A stretch of DNA of 64,000 nt from CAYFQB01 sp964345225 (GTDB taxonomy: Bacteria > Nitrospirota > Thermodesulfovibrionia > Thermodesulfovibrionales > UBA6898). Position numbers and translations under genes: made by a program. Shown one piece after another: positions 52,274 through 60,721 of the stretch. Each line of letters starts with the position of its first letter. Position 1 is the first letter of the stretch. The notes under the pieces were generated by a model. The model worked only from the letters and a program-made list of their open reading frames with translations. It did no database searches and was not told where the DNA came from. The DNA lies in assembly GCA_964345225.1 (NCBI GenBank), contig CAYFQB010000071.1, positions 6,680-70,679 of the forward strand, read 5' to 3'.

Positions 52274-52720
52274 ATGCAAAAAATGAAAGACATGCTATGG
52301 ACCTGGCTCATGCCGGAAGTTCAAAGGATTGAAGACCGGGAAGAATGGCTGAGGCACGGCGGCAAATGGATTATCTTTGACCGTAAAGATAAAATTTTAG
52401 ATCTTGCGCAAAAATTAGAGAGTTTCATAGATTCAGGGGAAATAAAAAGCGCCAAATACTGGAACAAAGACCCGAGCGCAATTTGTGTTTATTCCCTGGA
52501 TAAAGACAGGGAGAAAACATTGAAGATTATTAAGGACATAGGTGCCGGAAACGCCAGGGTATGGGAGTACGATTATGCATGGGACAAGAACATCAGGGAT
52601 CCTGTCAGTTTTATATATTCATGGGGTTCCAAATTCAGAACAATCCTGCTGAGCTACGGAATATCAGGAACTCTACAGTTAATAAAAGAGATCCTTAAAC
52701 CATATAACAGCAAACAGTAA
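52274..52720 (+). CDS. Hypothetical protein, 148 aa
   Basis: A soluble acidic/basic protein of mixed alpha/beta composition. It has a Trp-rich N-terminus (LWTWLMPEVQRIEDREEW), KWIIFDRKDKILDLAQKL, a WNKDPSAICVYS strand, and RVWEYDYAWDKN. The regular alternation and normal codon use favour a real gene; GGGGAG is 10 nt upstream. I do not recognise a family. It is transcribed away from the sulfite reductase-like gene. Confidence 0.65.
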   Translation: MQKMKDMLWTWLMPEVQRIEDREEWLRHGGKWIIFDRKDKILDLAQKLESFIDSGEIKSAKYWNKDPSAICVYSLDKDREKTLKIIKDIGAGNARVWEYDYAWDKNIRDPVSFIYSWGSKFRTILLSYGISGTLQLIKEILKPYNSKQ

Positions 52721-53082
52721 TCCCGATAGAAATGGCTTGGCTTTGCACCTAGCCCTTAGTAATAAATCAAAATTTCTATATCATAGTATCCTAAATATAA
52801 ATTTGGTGGATTAAGTAGTTGGTCATATTCCTTTCGCTCCCTAGAGGGAAATTTTTACCCGTCTCATGACTCATTCGCTCGAATTTTTAAACTCCCCCGT
52901 ATACGGGTTACCCCGTTCTACGGGGTCAAACATAAAAATTCGGTCGATTCGACACGCTTATTTAGCCATGACGGGATTCCCAAAAATTTCCCTATGTACG
53001 CTCAAGAAACATGCCCAACTATACAACATGTATACCTTCTTCAAACGCATTTTTGGGTTAAAACGGATATTCAGCACCTATA
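52721..53082. repeat. Gap with nested palindromes
   Basis: No gene. GAATTTTTAAAC (52,881) and a matching AAAAATTC (52,934-52,941) bracket two hairpins, CCCGTATACGGG and TACCCCGTTCTACGGGGT. The latter has the CCCCGT/ACGGGG core of the terminal inverted repeats seen elsewhere in the window. Both neighbours point toward this gap, so it may also serve as a terminator. Confidence 0.6.
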
Positions 53083-53742
53083 TCAAAGCACTGAATTTTT
53101 GAATTCATCTATACCGATGCGTTGTATGAACCGAGGCATTCTTTCTCTTGGTTTAGCGCTTCTTGAATAATAAACAAAGACCTTTTCTAAAAGTTCAAGC
53201 ATCTTATCTTCTGAAAGATTTTCAGCAATTATGTCTCCAATGCGGGGTCTTCCTCCTGAATTCCCTCCTACCACAAAGGACCACCCATCCTTTGTAGCAA
53301 ACATACCTATATCCTTCAAATAACTCTCCGCACAGTTCAGCTTGCAACCGGATATGCCTATCTTGGTCTTGGCAGGGATAAAGCCTTTCCTGTCAACATA
53401 AAGCTTCTCAATCTTCTCCGCGAGTCCAAGTGAATCACCCTGCCCGAACTTGCACCATACCATTCCCGGACAGGCCTGTACATAATGAACACACAGCCCT
53501 TCTGCAGGCCCCACTTCCATTCCAAGGTCTTTCCATACACTTTCAATATCTTCATTCTTAATTCCAACCAGGGCAATCCTCTGTCCCGAGGTTATCTTAA
53601 TACCAGGCACCTCATACTTGCGGGCAACCTTTGCGATATTTTCAAGAATCTCGGGTGTTAAGAGGCCCATAGGAATCCTAGGCACAACTGCATATGTTTT
53701 TTTATCTCTTTGAAGAACGGCTCCTCTTGGTTTTTCGTCCAT
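53083..53742 (-). CDS. Small siroheme/[4Fe-4S] sulfite or nitrite reductase-like protein
   Basis: 219 aa, about half the size of an assimilatory sulfite reductase. A ferredoxin-like half (10-75) with GLLTPEILENIAKVARKY and KITSGQRIALVGI is followed by the siroheme/[4Fe-4S] site: CPGMVWC (CX5C) near 115-121 and CKLNC (CX3C) near 155-159. GGNSGGRPRIGD is also conserved. Small proteins of this type occur in anaerobes and methanogens; the reaction is unproven. It is the last gene of dnaX-ebfC-recR by position but separated from recR by 76 bp. The cobA-hemD fusion could supply siroheme. Confidence 0.82.
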   Translation of the reverse strand: MDEKPRGAVLQRDKKTYAVVPRIPMGLLTPEILENIAKVARKYEVPGIKITSGQRIALVGIKNEDIESVWKDLGMEVGPAEGLCVHYVQACPGMVWCKFGQGDSLGLAEKIEKLYVDRKGFIPAKTKIGISGCKLNCAESYLKDIGMFATKDGWSFVVGGNSGGRPRIGDIIAENLSEDKMLELLEKVFVYYSRSAKPRERMPRFIQRIGIDEFKNSVL

Positions 53743-53818
53743 AAATAATCACCTTTATTCAGATTTTTTTAATTGAAAAAGAAAGGCATGCTCAAGGAAC
53801 GATGAACTGTTATCTTTA

Positions 53819-54409
53819 CTATATTTCTCTTCGTCCCTCAATAGCCTTGCCCAGTGTAACCTCGTCGGCAAATTCTATATCACTGCCCATCGGAAGACCG
53901 TAAGCAATACGGGTTATTTTTATATTAAACGGGCTCAGTACTTCTTTGATATACTGTGCAGTTATTTCGCCTTTTGTATTCGGGTTTGTTGCAATTATTA
54001 CTTCCTGAAAAGAATTTTTTCTGGCCCTCTCAATAAGCTCTTTTATCTTTAGCTTGTCGGGTGTTATGCCGTCTATCGGTGAAAGAGCCCCTAGCAGCAC
54101 ATGATATATGCAATTAAAACTCTTTACTCTTTCAATAACAAGTATATTGCTAGGCTCTTCAACTACGCATATCCTGCTCCTGTCTCGTGACTCGTCACTG
54201 CAGATCTCGCATATTTCTTTTCCTGTGATGTTAAAACAATTGGTGCAGAACCTAGCATTCTCCTTTACATCTTCTATTGCATTTGCTATTGAAAGCGCAT
54301 CCCCTTTAGACATAGAGAGAATATAGAAGGCAAGCCTTTGTGCAGTCTTCCTTCCAATCCCTGGAAGCCGTGTCAATTCATTTATTAGGTTTTCTATGAT
54401 CCCGTGCAT
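53819..54409 (-). CDS. recR: Recombination mediator RecR
   Basis: 196 aa. RecR works with RecF/RecO to load RecA on single-stranded gaps. A helix-hairpin-helix region (RLPGIGRKTAQRLAF, 14-28), a four-Cys zinc finger (CTNCFNITGKEICEIC, 56-71), and a TOPRIM domain (RICVVEEPSNILVIE, then the GITPDKL and NPNTKGEITA blocks) are in order. It follows ebfC, the usual dnaX-ebfC-recR order. Normal length. Confidence 0.97.
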   Translation of the reverse strand: MHGIIENLINELTRLPGIGRKTAQRLAFYILSMSKGDALSIANAIEDVKENARFCTNCFNITGKEICEICSDESRDRSRICVVEEPSNILVIERVKSFNCIYHVLLGALSPIDGITPDKLKIKELIERARKNSFQEVIIATNPNTKGEITAQYIKEVLSPFNIKITRIAYGLPMGSDIEFADEVTLGKAIEGRREI

Positions 54410-54462
54410 TTGAGAGTTTATTGTGTTAAATCTACATTCTGTCTTAACTGCTTTGAACTATT

Positions 54463-54804
54463 TTATCTGCCGAGTATATTACCAAGATTTCCGAGGCCAG
54501 GAATGTTTAGCCCACCGGTTAGCTTCGAAACCTCCTCGTTTACCATCTCCTGTGCCCTTCTGAGCGCTTCGTTTGTTGCTGCTATTATTAGATCCTGAAG
54601 CATTTCAATATCGTCCGGAGTTACAACCTCTTTATCGATCTTTATGGATAATATTTCGTTTGCTCCATTAGCAACCACGGTTACCATTCCTCCACCTGAT
54701 GTTGCTTCCACGGTTTTTTTCTTGGCCTCCTCCTGTGCCTTCATCATCTCTTCCTGCAGTTTCTGCGCCTGGCGCATCATATCACCGAGCATTTTTTTAG
54801 ACAT
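54463..54804 (-). CDS. ebfC: YbaB/EbfC nucleoid-associated protein
   Basis: 113 aa from the chosen ATG. It is a small homodimeric DNA-binding protein with an N-terminal helix (LGDMMRQAQKLQEEMMKAQE) and the family's GMVTVVANGANEILSIKID strand. The upstream GTG-to-ATG choice: an ATG 12 bp upstream is in frame, but GGAGGAGATC directly before the internal ATG decides for MSKKMLG. It overlaps dnaX by 8 bp. The C-terminal 'LNIPGLGNLGNILGR' tail is Gly/Leu rich. Confidence 0.94.
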   Translation of the reverse strand: MSKKMLGDMMRQAQKLQEEMMKAQEEAKKKTVEATSGGGMVTVVANGANEILSIKIDKEVVTPDDIEMLQDLIIAATNEALRRAQEMVNEEVSKLTGGLNIPGLGNLGNILGR

Positions 54805-56539
54805 GATCTCCTCCATTGTTTATATCATCTGATTTTTCCTTAGGGGTAACATTCACAATCTTTCCTTCAAACAGTTTCATAGCCTCTTTAATTATCGGCT
54901 CGTTCATTATCTTTTCTTTGATTCCCTTTTTGCGCCTGTTTCTTTTACTCAGGGTATCTATCTTTATTTTGATCTTACTGCCAGCCTCCTCTGATAATAT
55001 CTTTTCTATTGATCTCAGATTTCTTTTTATAGAATCTTCGAACACCGCGTGCCCACCATTAAGGGTAAGAAAAAGTTCATTCATTCTCAATTCAAAATCA
55101 GCCTGAGAGATTTTTGATGCGAGCGGTGCATCTATTCTCTCCAGGGTTTTCTTCCAGGCGTATGATATATCTCTATCTTCATCTTGAACTACTGCCTGCT
55201 CATCAGTAGCCTGCCCATTCGGGATTTGTTCATTGAGGGGCTCATCGTCCATATTCTTAATGCCCGGTTCATCATATTGCGTTTCCAATTTTCTATCCTC
55301 AAGAGGCTTTACTTCTTCTGCACTCATTCCCTGCGGTAAATTAATAGATTGCTCAGCAGCTCTTTTTACCTCCAAAGGTCTATCAGGCATTTGTTCCGCA
55401 AGCCATTTGCCATACCTGTTTATATTTTCAAAAACCTCTTTTAGAGGCTTCATTGTGCTTATAAAGCTTGATTTTATAAGAGACATCTCAAGTGCCAGTC
55501 TGGGTGATGAAGAGTTTCTTACATCGTTTTCAGCATCTATAAGCTCAGAAAGAATCAGTGTAAGCTGGTCTTGGGATGAAGCTGATATTATATCCCTTAC
55601 TACAGACATTTCCTCTTTGCTTAAATCAATAACATCCTCTGGATTTTTCATTACACTCGCCACAAGAAGATCTCTGAAGAACTGGACAAGTTCTTTAGTG
55701 AAAGATTTAATATCAGCACCTTGTTCAGAAAGGGAGTTTATGATCTCGAGAATTTCTGCCCTGTTTCCTCTGATTATAGCTTCCGAAATCTTTGAAAGCT
55801 TATCGAGGTCGGCCATCCCGAGCAGGCTTTTGATATCATCCTCTGTTATTTCAGAAGAAAATGCAGAAAGCTGATCTAATATTGTAAGGCCATCCCGCAT
55901 GCTCCCGTCAGCAGCCCTTGCGATAAGACTTATAGCCCGGGAAGAGACATTTATGCCTTCTGATTCGGATATCTCTTTAACTCTGGCCCTTATATCTCTG
56001 CCTGATATTCTTCTGAAAGGCATTTGCTGACAGCGCGAAAGTATCGTTGCAGGTATCTTCTTTATTGCAGTTGTAGCGAGGACAAAGATAACATGGGAAG
56101 GGGGCTCTTCAAGAGTTTTCAAGAGTGCGTTGAAAGCCGAGCCAGAAAGCATATGCACTTCATCGATAATATAAAATTTATACTTTGAACTGGATGGAGC
56201 GTATTTAACCCTTTCCCTAAGGTCTCTAATATCATCAACGCTGTTATTGGAAGCGCCGTCTATTTCTATGACATCCACTGACGAGCCTTCGGTTATAGCG
56301 GTGCATGAACCGCATATACCGCACGGGGATGGGGTCGGACTGTCTCCACAATTCATAGCTTTTGCAAGTATACGTGCAGTAGAAGTCTTCCCTACACCTC
56401 TTGGTCCTGAAAAGATATAGGCATGCGCAATCCTGCCCTGAGAAATGGCATTTTTTAGAATGCGTGCAATAGGCTCCTGTCCTATAAGCTCGTCAAATCC
56501 TCTCGGTCTCCATTTTCTTGCTAATACAAGGTAGCTCAT
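54797..56539 (-). CDS. dnaX: DNA polymerase III subunit gamma/tau
   Basis: 580 aa. This is the clamp-loader ATPase. Walker A is GPRGVGKTSTAR near 45-56, followed by the zinc site (CGDSPTPSPCGICGSC) and Walker B DEVHML near 126-131. Sensor 1 and the 'LSRCQQMPFR' block are present. The C-terminal third is less conserved and charged, as in tau, ending in a basic region (RKKGIKEKI). No slippery A-run for a gamma frameshift is obvious. ebfC overlaps its stop, and SRP RNA lies upstream. Confidence 0.96.
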   Translation of the reverse strand: MSYLVLARKWRPRGFDELIGQEPIARILKNAISQGRIAHAYIFSGPRGVGKTSTARILAKAMNCGDSPTPSPCGICGSCTAITEGSSVDVIEIDGASNNSVDDIRDLRERVKYAPSSSKYKFYIIDEVHMLSGSAFNALLKTLEEPPSHVIFVLATTAIKKIPATILSRCQQMPFRRISGRDIRARVKEISESEGINVSSRAISLIARAADGSMRDGLTILDQLSAFSSEITEDDIKSLLGMADLDKLSKISEAIIRGNRAEILEIINSLSEQGADIKSFTKELVQFFRDLLVASVMKNPEDVIDLSKEEMSVVRDIISASSQDQLTLILSELIDAENDVRNSSSPRLALEMSLIKSSFISTMKPLKEVFENINRYGKWLAEQMPDRPLEVKRAAEQSINLPQGMSAEEVKPLEDRKLETQYDEPGIKNMDDEPLNEQIPNGQATDEQAVVQDEDRDISYAWKKTLERIDAPLASKISQADFELRMNELFLTLNGGHAVFEDSIKRNLRSIEKILSEEAGSKIKIKIDTLSKRNRRKKGIKEKIMNEPIIKEAMKLFEGKIVNVTPKEKSDDINNGGDHV

Positions 56540-56631
56540 AATCTTTTACCATAAACAAACAAAGAGTGATGAGTTAATGTATTTAAAAATTTTTACTTGA
56601 TACCCGTTTCTAATAATTTATTACCGTCTTT

Positions 56632-56746
56632 ATGCAGCCCGGGGAAGACTTGCTGCGGCACACAGGAATAATGTTTATCGCTGCTTCCTTCCAGACCTGA
56701 CGAGATTCACACCTTCTTGTTGCGCAGGGCCATCCCCAGACTGCAT
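56632..56746 (-). ncRNA. ffs: Bacterial signal recognition particle RNA (4.5S type)
   Basis: On the minus strand GTCAGGTCTGGAAGGAAGCAG (56,681-56,701 region) is the universal SRP RNA core: GGTCTGGAAGGAAGCAGC with the GGAA tetraloop. The flanking arms pair to a long rod, with ATGCAG at the 5' end and CTGCAT at the 3' end about 115 nt apart. It binds Ffh for co-translational targeting. Position just upstream of dnaX is common. No gene is otherwise in the 596-bp gap. Confidence 0.93.
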
Positions 56747-56753
56747 AAAACCA

Positions 56754-56898
56754 GTAAACCCCGTTAGAAAACGTCGCATGTCGGTGGCTTTAGACCATCG
56801 ACTGTAACCATTCTGCCGTCCCGCTTCGCCGAATCGAGGCGAGCAGGTATATTTTTTTACCACCGATTTCATCGAAGGTTTTCATTTACGGGGTAAAT
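56754..56898. repeat. MITE-like inverted-repeat element next to ffs
   Basis: GTAAACCCCGTTAGAAAA at the left and TTTTCATTTACGGGGTAA at the right are imperfect inverted repeats bounding 145 bp. The interior has a CCGACATGCG/CGTCGCATGT motif and no reading frame. Element family as at 34,629-34,790. It starts 7 bp upstream of the ffs 5' end, so it may carry or replace the ffs promoter. Confidence 0.65.
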
Positions 56899-57100
56899 AA
56901 TATACACGTTATTGTATAAATTTAAGTGCAGAACACTGTTTAAATTAACTTTAGTATCATATATTTTAGCATATCTCTCTGTGATTTTGGCATTGGTATT
57001 TCCGAGTTTAATTTTTCTATTAAAGAAAGAAAATTTAAAATTTTCTATATTATTTAACGATAATAAAGGTTAGTTACGATTAGGAAAATTCGCAGTGGTT

Positions 57101-57137
57101 TATCCCGTAGAAGAGTATCATCATTTCAACGGGGGTT
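57101..57137 (-). repeat. Short inverted-repeat element at the TerB-like gene end
   Basis: On the minus strand GTAACCCCCGTTGAAAT ... TTCTACGGGATAAAC. CCCGT-GAA pairs with TTC-ACGGG. The TAA inside GTAACC is the stop codon of the gene at 57,136. Related to the elements at 16,525 and 34,629. Confidence 0.6.
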
Positions 57138-57585
57138 ACCTCTCCCTGGCTCTGAGCTTTGCATTAATAAAATCTTTATGTTCAAGCCATAACAAGTCAG
57201 TTAGCCTACGTGCAAAATGTTCCTCATACTTGTCAACCTGTCCGTCAGCATAAATAATGCGCCAGACAGCCTCTATGATTGCAAGTTTCTCATTCCGGCT
57301 CATCTGTTTGTTAACCTGGCGAGTAAATTGGTAGAGGTCTGCTGAACTCTTCCTCTCACAATAAGCAAGCTCGAGTAGTTCATCTATATATTCATTAGGC
57401 AAATTAAACATATGCCTCACAGTTTCAACTACGTGTTCCTGCTCCTGCTCAGAACATTCAAAGTCAGCGTGGGCGGCTTCAAGCAAGAGTACAGAGGCCA
57501 TAAGTTCAACTTTTCGCTCATCCTTAATGACATTTGGTTCAGCTTCTTTTTTAGGTACTATAGCCTTCTTTATTAGATCAAACAT
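57136..57585 (-). CDS. TerB-like protein
   Basis: 149 aa. Residues 25-140 match the TerB-type helical domain: VLLLEAAHADFECSEQEQEHV, 'LPNEYIDELLELA' and 'EAVWRIIYADGQVDKYEEHFARRLTDLL', with two Asp-rich calcium/metal-like loops. TerB homologues are known from tellurite resistance and phage defence, but lone homologues like this have no proven role. The stop is supplied by a repeat element. It lies between the ffs region and the ABC exporter genes on the same strand. Confidence 0.85.
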   Translation of the reverse strand: MFDLIKKAIVPKKEAEPNVIKDERKVELMASVLLLEAAHADFECSEQEQEHVVETVRHMFNLPNEYIDELLELAYCERKSSADLYQFTRQVNKQMSRNEKLAIIEAVWRIIYADGQVDKYEEHFARRLTDLLWLEHKDFINAKLRARER

Positions 57586-57711
57586 AAGAGCAAACCTTCC
57601 TAAATCATTGGATCAAACAGAAATTTATACGATATAGAATTAAAAAAGTGTATCTATAAAAGAAATATACATTTTTTTAGCCACGATGTAAATAAAAATT
57701 TAGGTAATATA

Positions 57712-58878
57712 TCAAGCCGTTCTCTGTGCCTTCACAATATTCATGCGTGATGCCCTGAAAGCAGGAAGCACCCCGCCGAGAAATCCCATTATCAGAGAGA
57801 AAGCAAGTGCCTCGCAGAAAATTTCAAACGTAAGGGTGAAGCTGAAGGCTAGTTCCGCGAAGGTCTGGAAGTTCATTGTAGAAATTGTAAGAACCTGAAG
57901 GAATGATGCAAAGAATAGACCGGCACAACCTCCGATAAAGCCAATAAGCAGCGATTCAAAGAGAAACGAAAAGAGGATATTCCTTCTCTGAAAGCCAAGT
58001 GAACGCAGTGTCCCTATCTCGCTTGTACGGTTTGCCACAGCAGCATACATGGTGATCATGGCGCCGATTACAGCACCTATGGAAAAGATTATCGTAAGTG
58101 ACATACCCATTATGCGGAGAAATTTTGACATCATTTCTGACTGTTCAGCATAATGAATTACCTCTCTATTGGTCTCAACAGTCATTCGGGGATCACTTTC
58201 TATACGCGTCTTAAATTTCTCAAAGTCAGACGAACTTCTAAGTCGAAAGATAATCGATGAATAGACATGCCTGCGGAATGCCTGCATAAGCTGGTCAACA
58301 TCTCCCCAGATTTCAGAACTGAAGCCTGTATTACCCGCATCAAATATGCCAACAACTATCCAGTCTCGCATCCCAAAGCGGAGGGTTTCCCCTATGCCGC
58401 CTCCCTTAAACCTCTTCTCAATGCTCCTGCCCGCAATTATCTCTGATGAGCCTAAACGGGGCATACGTCCTTCAACCAGTTTAACCTGCGGCCGCAACAG
58501 CATTGAATTTTCGTCTATACCCCTGATTACCACATTGGATGGCTTATTGGTACCACGTTTGTTAAGACTGATAAGTACTATAACCTCCTTTGCAAGAAGG
58601 CGACGCCCCTTTTCCCCTGTAGCAACCTCAGGCTGGGTCTCTATTATAGAAGCCTGGCGACGTCCAACCCAGCTCTGCATTTCAGAGGCAGACCCCTTCC
58701 TGAGTACTACCGCATTATTATAGGAACCGGTCCCTACGAGGGTTTTTTTCAGACCTTCAGCCAGCATAAGTATAGATGCAAAGACAAATACAACAAGGGC
58801 CATTCCAGAAGCCGTAAGTACTGTTGTAAGTCTGCGTGTACAGAGGTTACGAACACTGTACATTAGAGGTATCTTCAT
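57712..58878 (-). CDS. ABC transporter permease (MacB/FtsX-like)
   Basis: 388 aa. N-terminal transmembrane helix (about 18-40), a large periplasmic MacB-core domain (50-260), then three transmembrane helices (about 267-295, 310-335, 350-380). The C-terminal 'GVLPAFRASRMNIVKAQRTA' is typical of MacB-type permeases. Together with the second permease, ATPase and membrane-fusion protein it forms one exporter. It follows the other permease directly with a 0-bp gap. Confidence 0.9.
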   Translation of the reverse strand: MKIPLMYSVRNLCTRRLTTVLTASGMALVVFVFASILMLAEGLKKTLVGTGSYNNAVVLRKGSASEMQSWVGRRQASIIETQPEVATGEKGRRLLAKEVIVLISLNKRGTNKPSNVVIRGIDENSMLLRPQVKLVEGRMPRLGSSEIIAGRSIEKRFKGGGIGETLRFGMRDWIVVGIFDAGNTGFSSEIWGDVDQLMQAFRRHVYSSIIFRLRSSSDFEKFKTRIESDPRMTVETNREVIHYAEQSEMMSKFLRIMGMSLTIIFSIGAVIGAMITMYAAVANRTSEIGTLRSLGFQRRNILFSFLFESLLIGFIGGCAGLFFASFLQVLTISTMNFQTFAELAFSFTLTFEIFCEALAFSLIMGFLGGVLPAFRASRMNIVKAQRTA

Positions 58879-60042
58879 CTAACCTATTCTCCTCAGCCCG
58901 TCTGCAATCCTGATGTTAACTGCGCGGCATGTTGGAATGATTGCAGCGGCAATACCTACTATAATTGATGCTATTATATCAAGGTAAATAGTTTTCACTG
59001 ATATATTAAACACCGGGAAGTAAGTGCTCATTTGATTTGCGAAAGTTTTTACTGCAGGAAATGTAAGTACAATCCCGAGTGCACATCCTATCATGGTAAT
59101 AAAAAGTGATTCGCCGAATATCAGGCTGGCAATACGCCACCTGCCAAAACCTAGGGTTTTGAATACTGCGTACTCTACGAAGCGCTCCCGGGTAGTCATT
59201 GCCATGGTGTTTGCCACCACTGCCATTATTATGATGATTATCACAATTGAAACCAGCTGAACCGCAATGAGGATTGCTTCACTCATAGATACAAAACCCA
59301 TCTGAAAGGCCTTCTCGGTTTCTGTCAGGGTTTCAGCGAGCGAGTTTTTAAATTCATTATCTACTGCAATAGAGATCTCTGCAGACATGTTGGGGTCGGT
59401 TATCCCGATTATGTAGAAACCTACCTTGTCAATGCGCCCGTGTCTAATCCTGGTCTTCTTAAGCGTCTCATTGAGATAATCCCAGTGAAAAAAGAACTGG
59501 GTTTCGTCAGTATCTTTATATTTGCCTTCATATATACCCCTTAGAACAAATTCCCAGTTGCCTGGGAAGATGGTCCCTTTTAATGTAATGGTATCACCAA
59601 TCTTCCAGCCGAATTTTTCTATCAATTTTCGGCCCGCAATGCATGCCTTCCGGTCGCGTAAAAAGGCTTCCCTCTGGTCCTTAGGTAGCATGAATTCCGG
59701 ATAAAGTTCAAGATAGCTTTTCGGCTCGACTGCAAAGTTGGCAAAAAAATTCTTCTCTTCAATGTAGATGCCGCCAAACCAGTTTCCAAAGGATACTTTG
59801 TCAACACCTTCAATAAGCTGTATCCTGTCCTTATAAGAAAGCGGGAGCGGAAATATAAGTGATATGGAATTTCTTGTCACAAGGCGGTTTGCCGAAGATG
59901 CCTCAACACCCGCATACCATGCACTTACCACAGTCCTGAGAAGGCCAAAGGCAAGTATCGCAACAGTAATTCCAAGAATGGTCAGATTGGTTCTCAGTTT
60001 GTGCCGGAAGGCATTTCTAAAAAGTAACTTGACTATGTGCAT
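58879..60042 (-). CDS. ABC transporter permease (MacB/FtsX-like)
   Basis: 387 aa. Same architecture as its downstream neighbour: helix 1 at 18-35, periplasmic domain to about 255, helices near 265-290, 310-335, 345-370, and a 'PTCRAVNIRIADGLRR' end. The periplasmic part has 'EGVDKVSFGNWFGGIYIEE'. Two distinct permeases suggest a heterodimeric transporter. Its start overlaps the ATPase gene by 26 bp. Confidence 0.9.
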   Translation of the reverse strand: MHIVKLLFRNAFRHKLRTNLTILGITVAILAFGLLRTVVSAWYAGVEASSANRLVTRNSISLIFPLPLSYKDRIQLIEGVDKVSFGNWFGGIYIEEKNFFANFAVEPKSYLELYPEFMLPKDQREAFLRDRKACIAGRKLIEKFGWKIGDTITLKGTIFPGNWEFVLRGIYEGKYKDTDETQFFFHWDYLNETLKKTRIRHGRIDKVGFYIIGITDPNMSAEISIAVDNEFKNSLAETLTETEKAFQMGFVSMSEAILIAVQLVSIVIIIIIMAVVANTMAMTTRERFVEYAVFKTLGFGRWRIASLIFGESLFITMIGCALGIVLTFPAVKTFANQMSTYFPVFNISVKTIYLDIIASIIVGIAAAIIPTCRAVNIRIADGLRRIG

Positions 60043-60718
60043 TTAAAACACCTTTATCAAGATGCTTTATAGTGCGTGCCCTTTCTGCAGCCCGCGGGTC
60101 ATGAGTTACAACTATTATGGTCTTTCCTAATTCACTGTTAAGACGTGACATAAGGTCCAGGATCTCTTTTGCAGAGGTACGATCAAGGTCGCCTGTTGGC
60201 TCGTCTGCTACAAGGATTATAGGGTCAGTAATAATGGCACGGGCTATTGCTACCCTCTGCTGTTCTCCTCCGGAGAGCTGGCCCGGGTAATGATCAAACC
60301 TGTCAGATAGGTTAACAATTTCAAGAGCTGTCTCTGTATGTTCCTTTCTTTCACTTCTCGAAAGGCCGGTCAGGAGTAATGGCAGTTCAACATTTTCGAA
60401 TGCGGTAAGTACAGGGATAAGGTTATAAAACTGGAAGATAAAGCCTATATTTATACTTCGCCAATGTGCAAGTTCGGTCTCTGAAAGCACGGTAATATCA
60501 ATACCCCCGACCCTGATTATTCCGCTGTCTGGCTTGTCTATACCAGCTATCAGGTTTAACAGAGTGCTTTTACCAGAACCGGAAGGCCCCATGAACGCGA
60601 TAAATTCTCCCTCTGAAATATCAAGGGCTATGTCCTGCAGAACAGGGATAACATGGTTGCCCCGGCGGTAGGATTTGTAAAGATTTTTTATTTCAACAAT
60701 CGGGAATTTAGATAACAT
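60017..60718 (-). CDS. ABC transporter ATP-binding protein (MacB/LolD-type)
   Basis: 233 aa. Walker A GPSGSGKST near 44-52, Q-loop near 92, signature LSGGEQQRVAIARA near 148-161, Walker B ILVADEPTGDLD near 168-179, and His switch in VVTHD near 204-208. It energises the two permeases downstream. Substrate is not predictable; relatives export lipoproteins, peptides or macrolides. It follows the membrane-fusion gene by 3 bp. Confidence 0.95.
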   Translation of the reverse strand: MLSKFPIVEIKNLYKSYRRGNHVIPVLQDIALDISEGEFIAFMGPSGSGKSTLLNLIAGIDKPDSGIIRVGGIDITVLSETELAHWRSINIGFIFQFYNLIPVLTAFENVELPLLLTGLSRSERKEHTETALEIVNLSDRFDHYPGQLSGGEQQRVAIARAIITDPIILVADEPTGDLDRTSAKEILDLMSRLNSELGKTIIVVTHDPRAAERARTIKHLDKGVLNAHSQVTF

Positions 60719-60721
60719 TTA

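Noticed and set aside
52866..53102. 78-codon plus-strand frame ending in the sulfite reductase-like gene
   Set aside because: It spans palindromic repeat DNA, has no ribosome site and overlaps the real gene's end.
56675..56872. 65-codon frame over the SRP RNA region
   Set aside because: It overlaps ffs and the inverted-repeat element; both explain the sequence better.
58605..58625. GGCGACGCCCCTTTTCCCC in the permease gene as a fourth copy of the coding palindrome
   Set aside because: Only a short GC-rich match; the encoded residues fit the permease family without an insertion.
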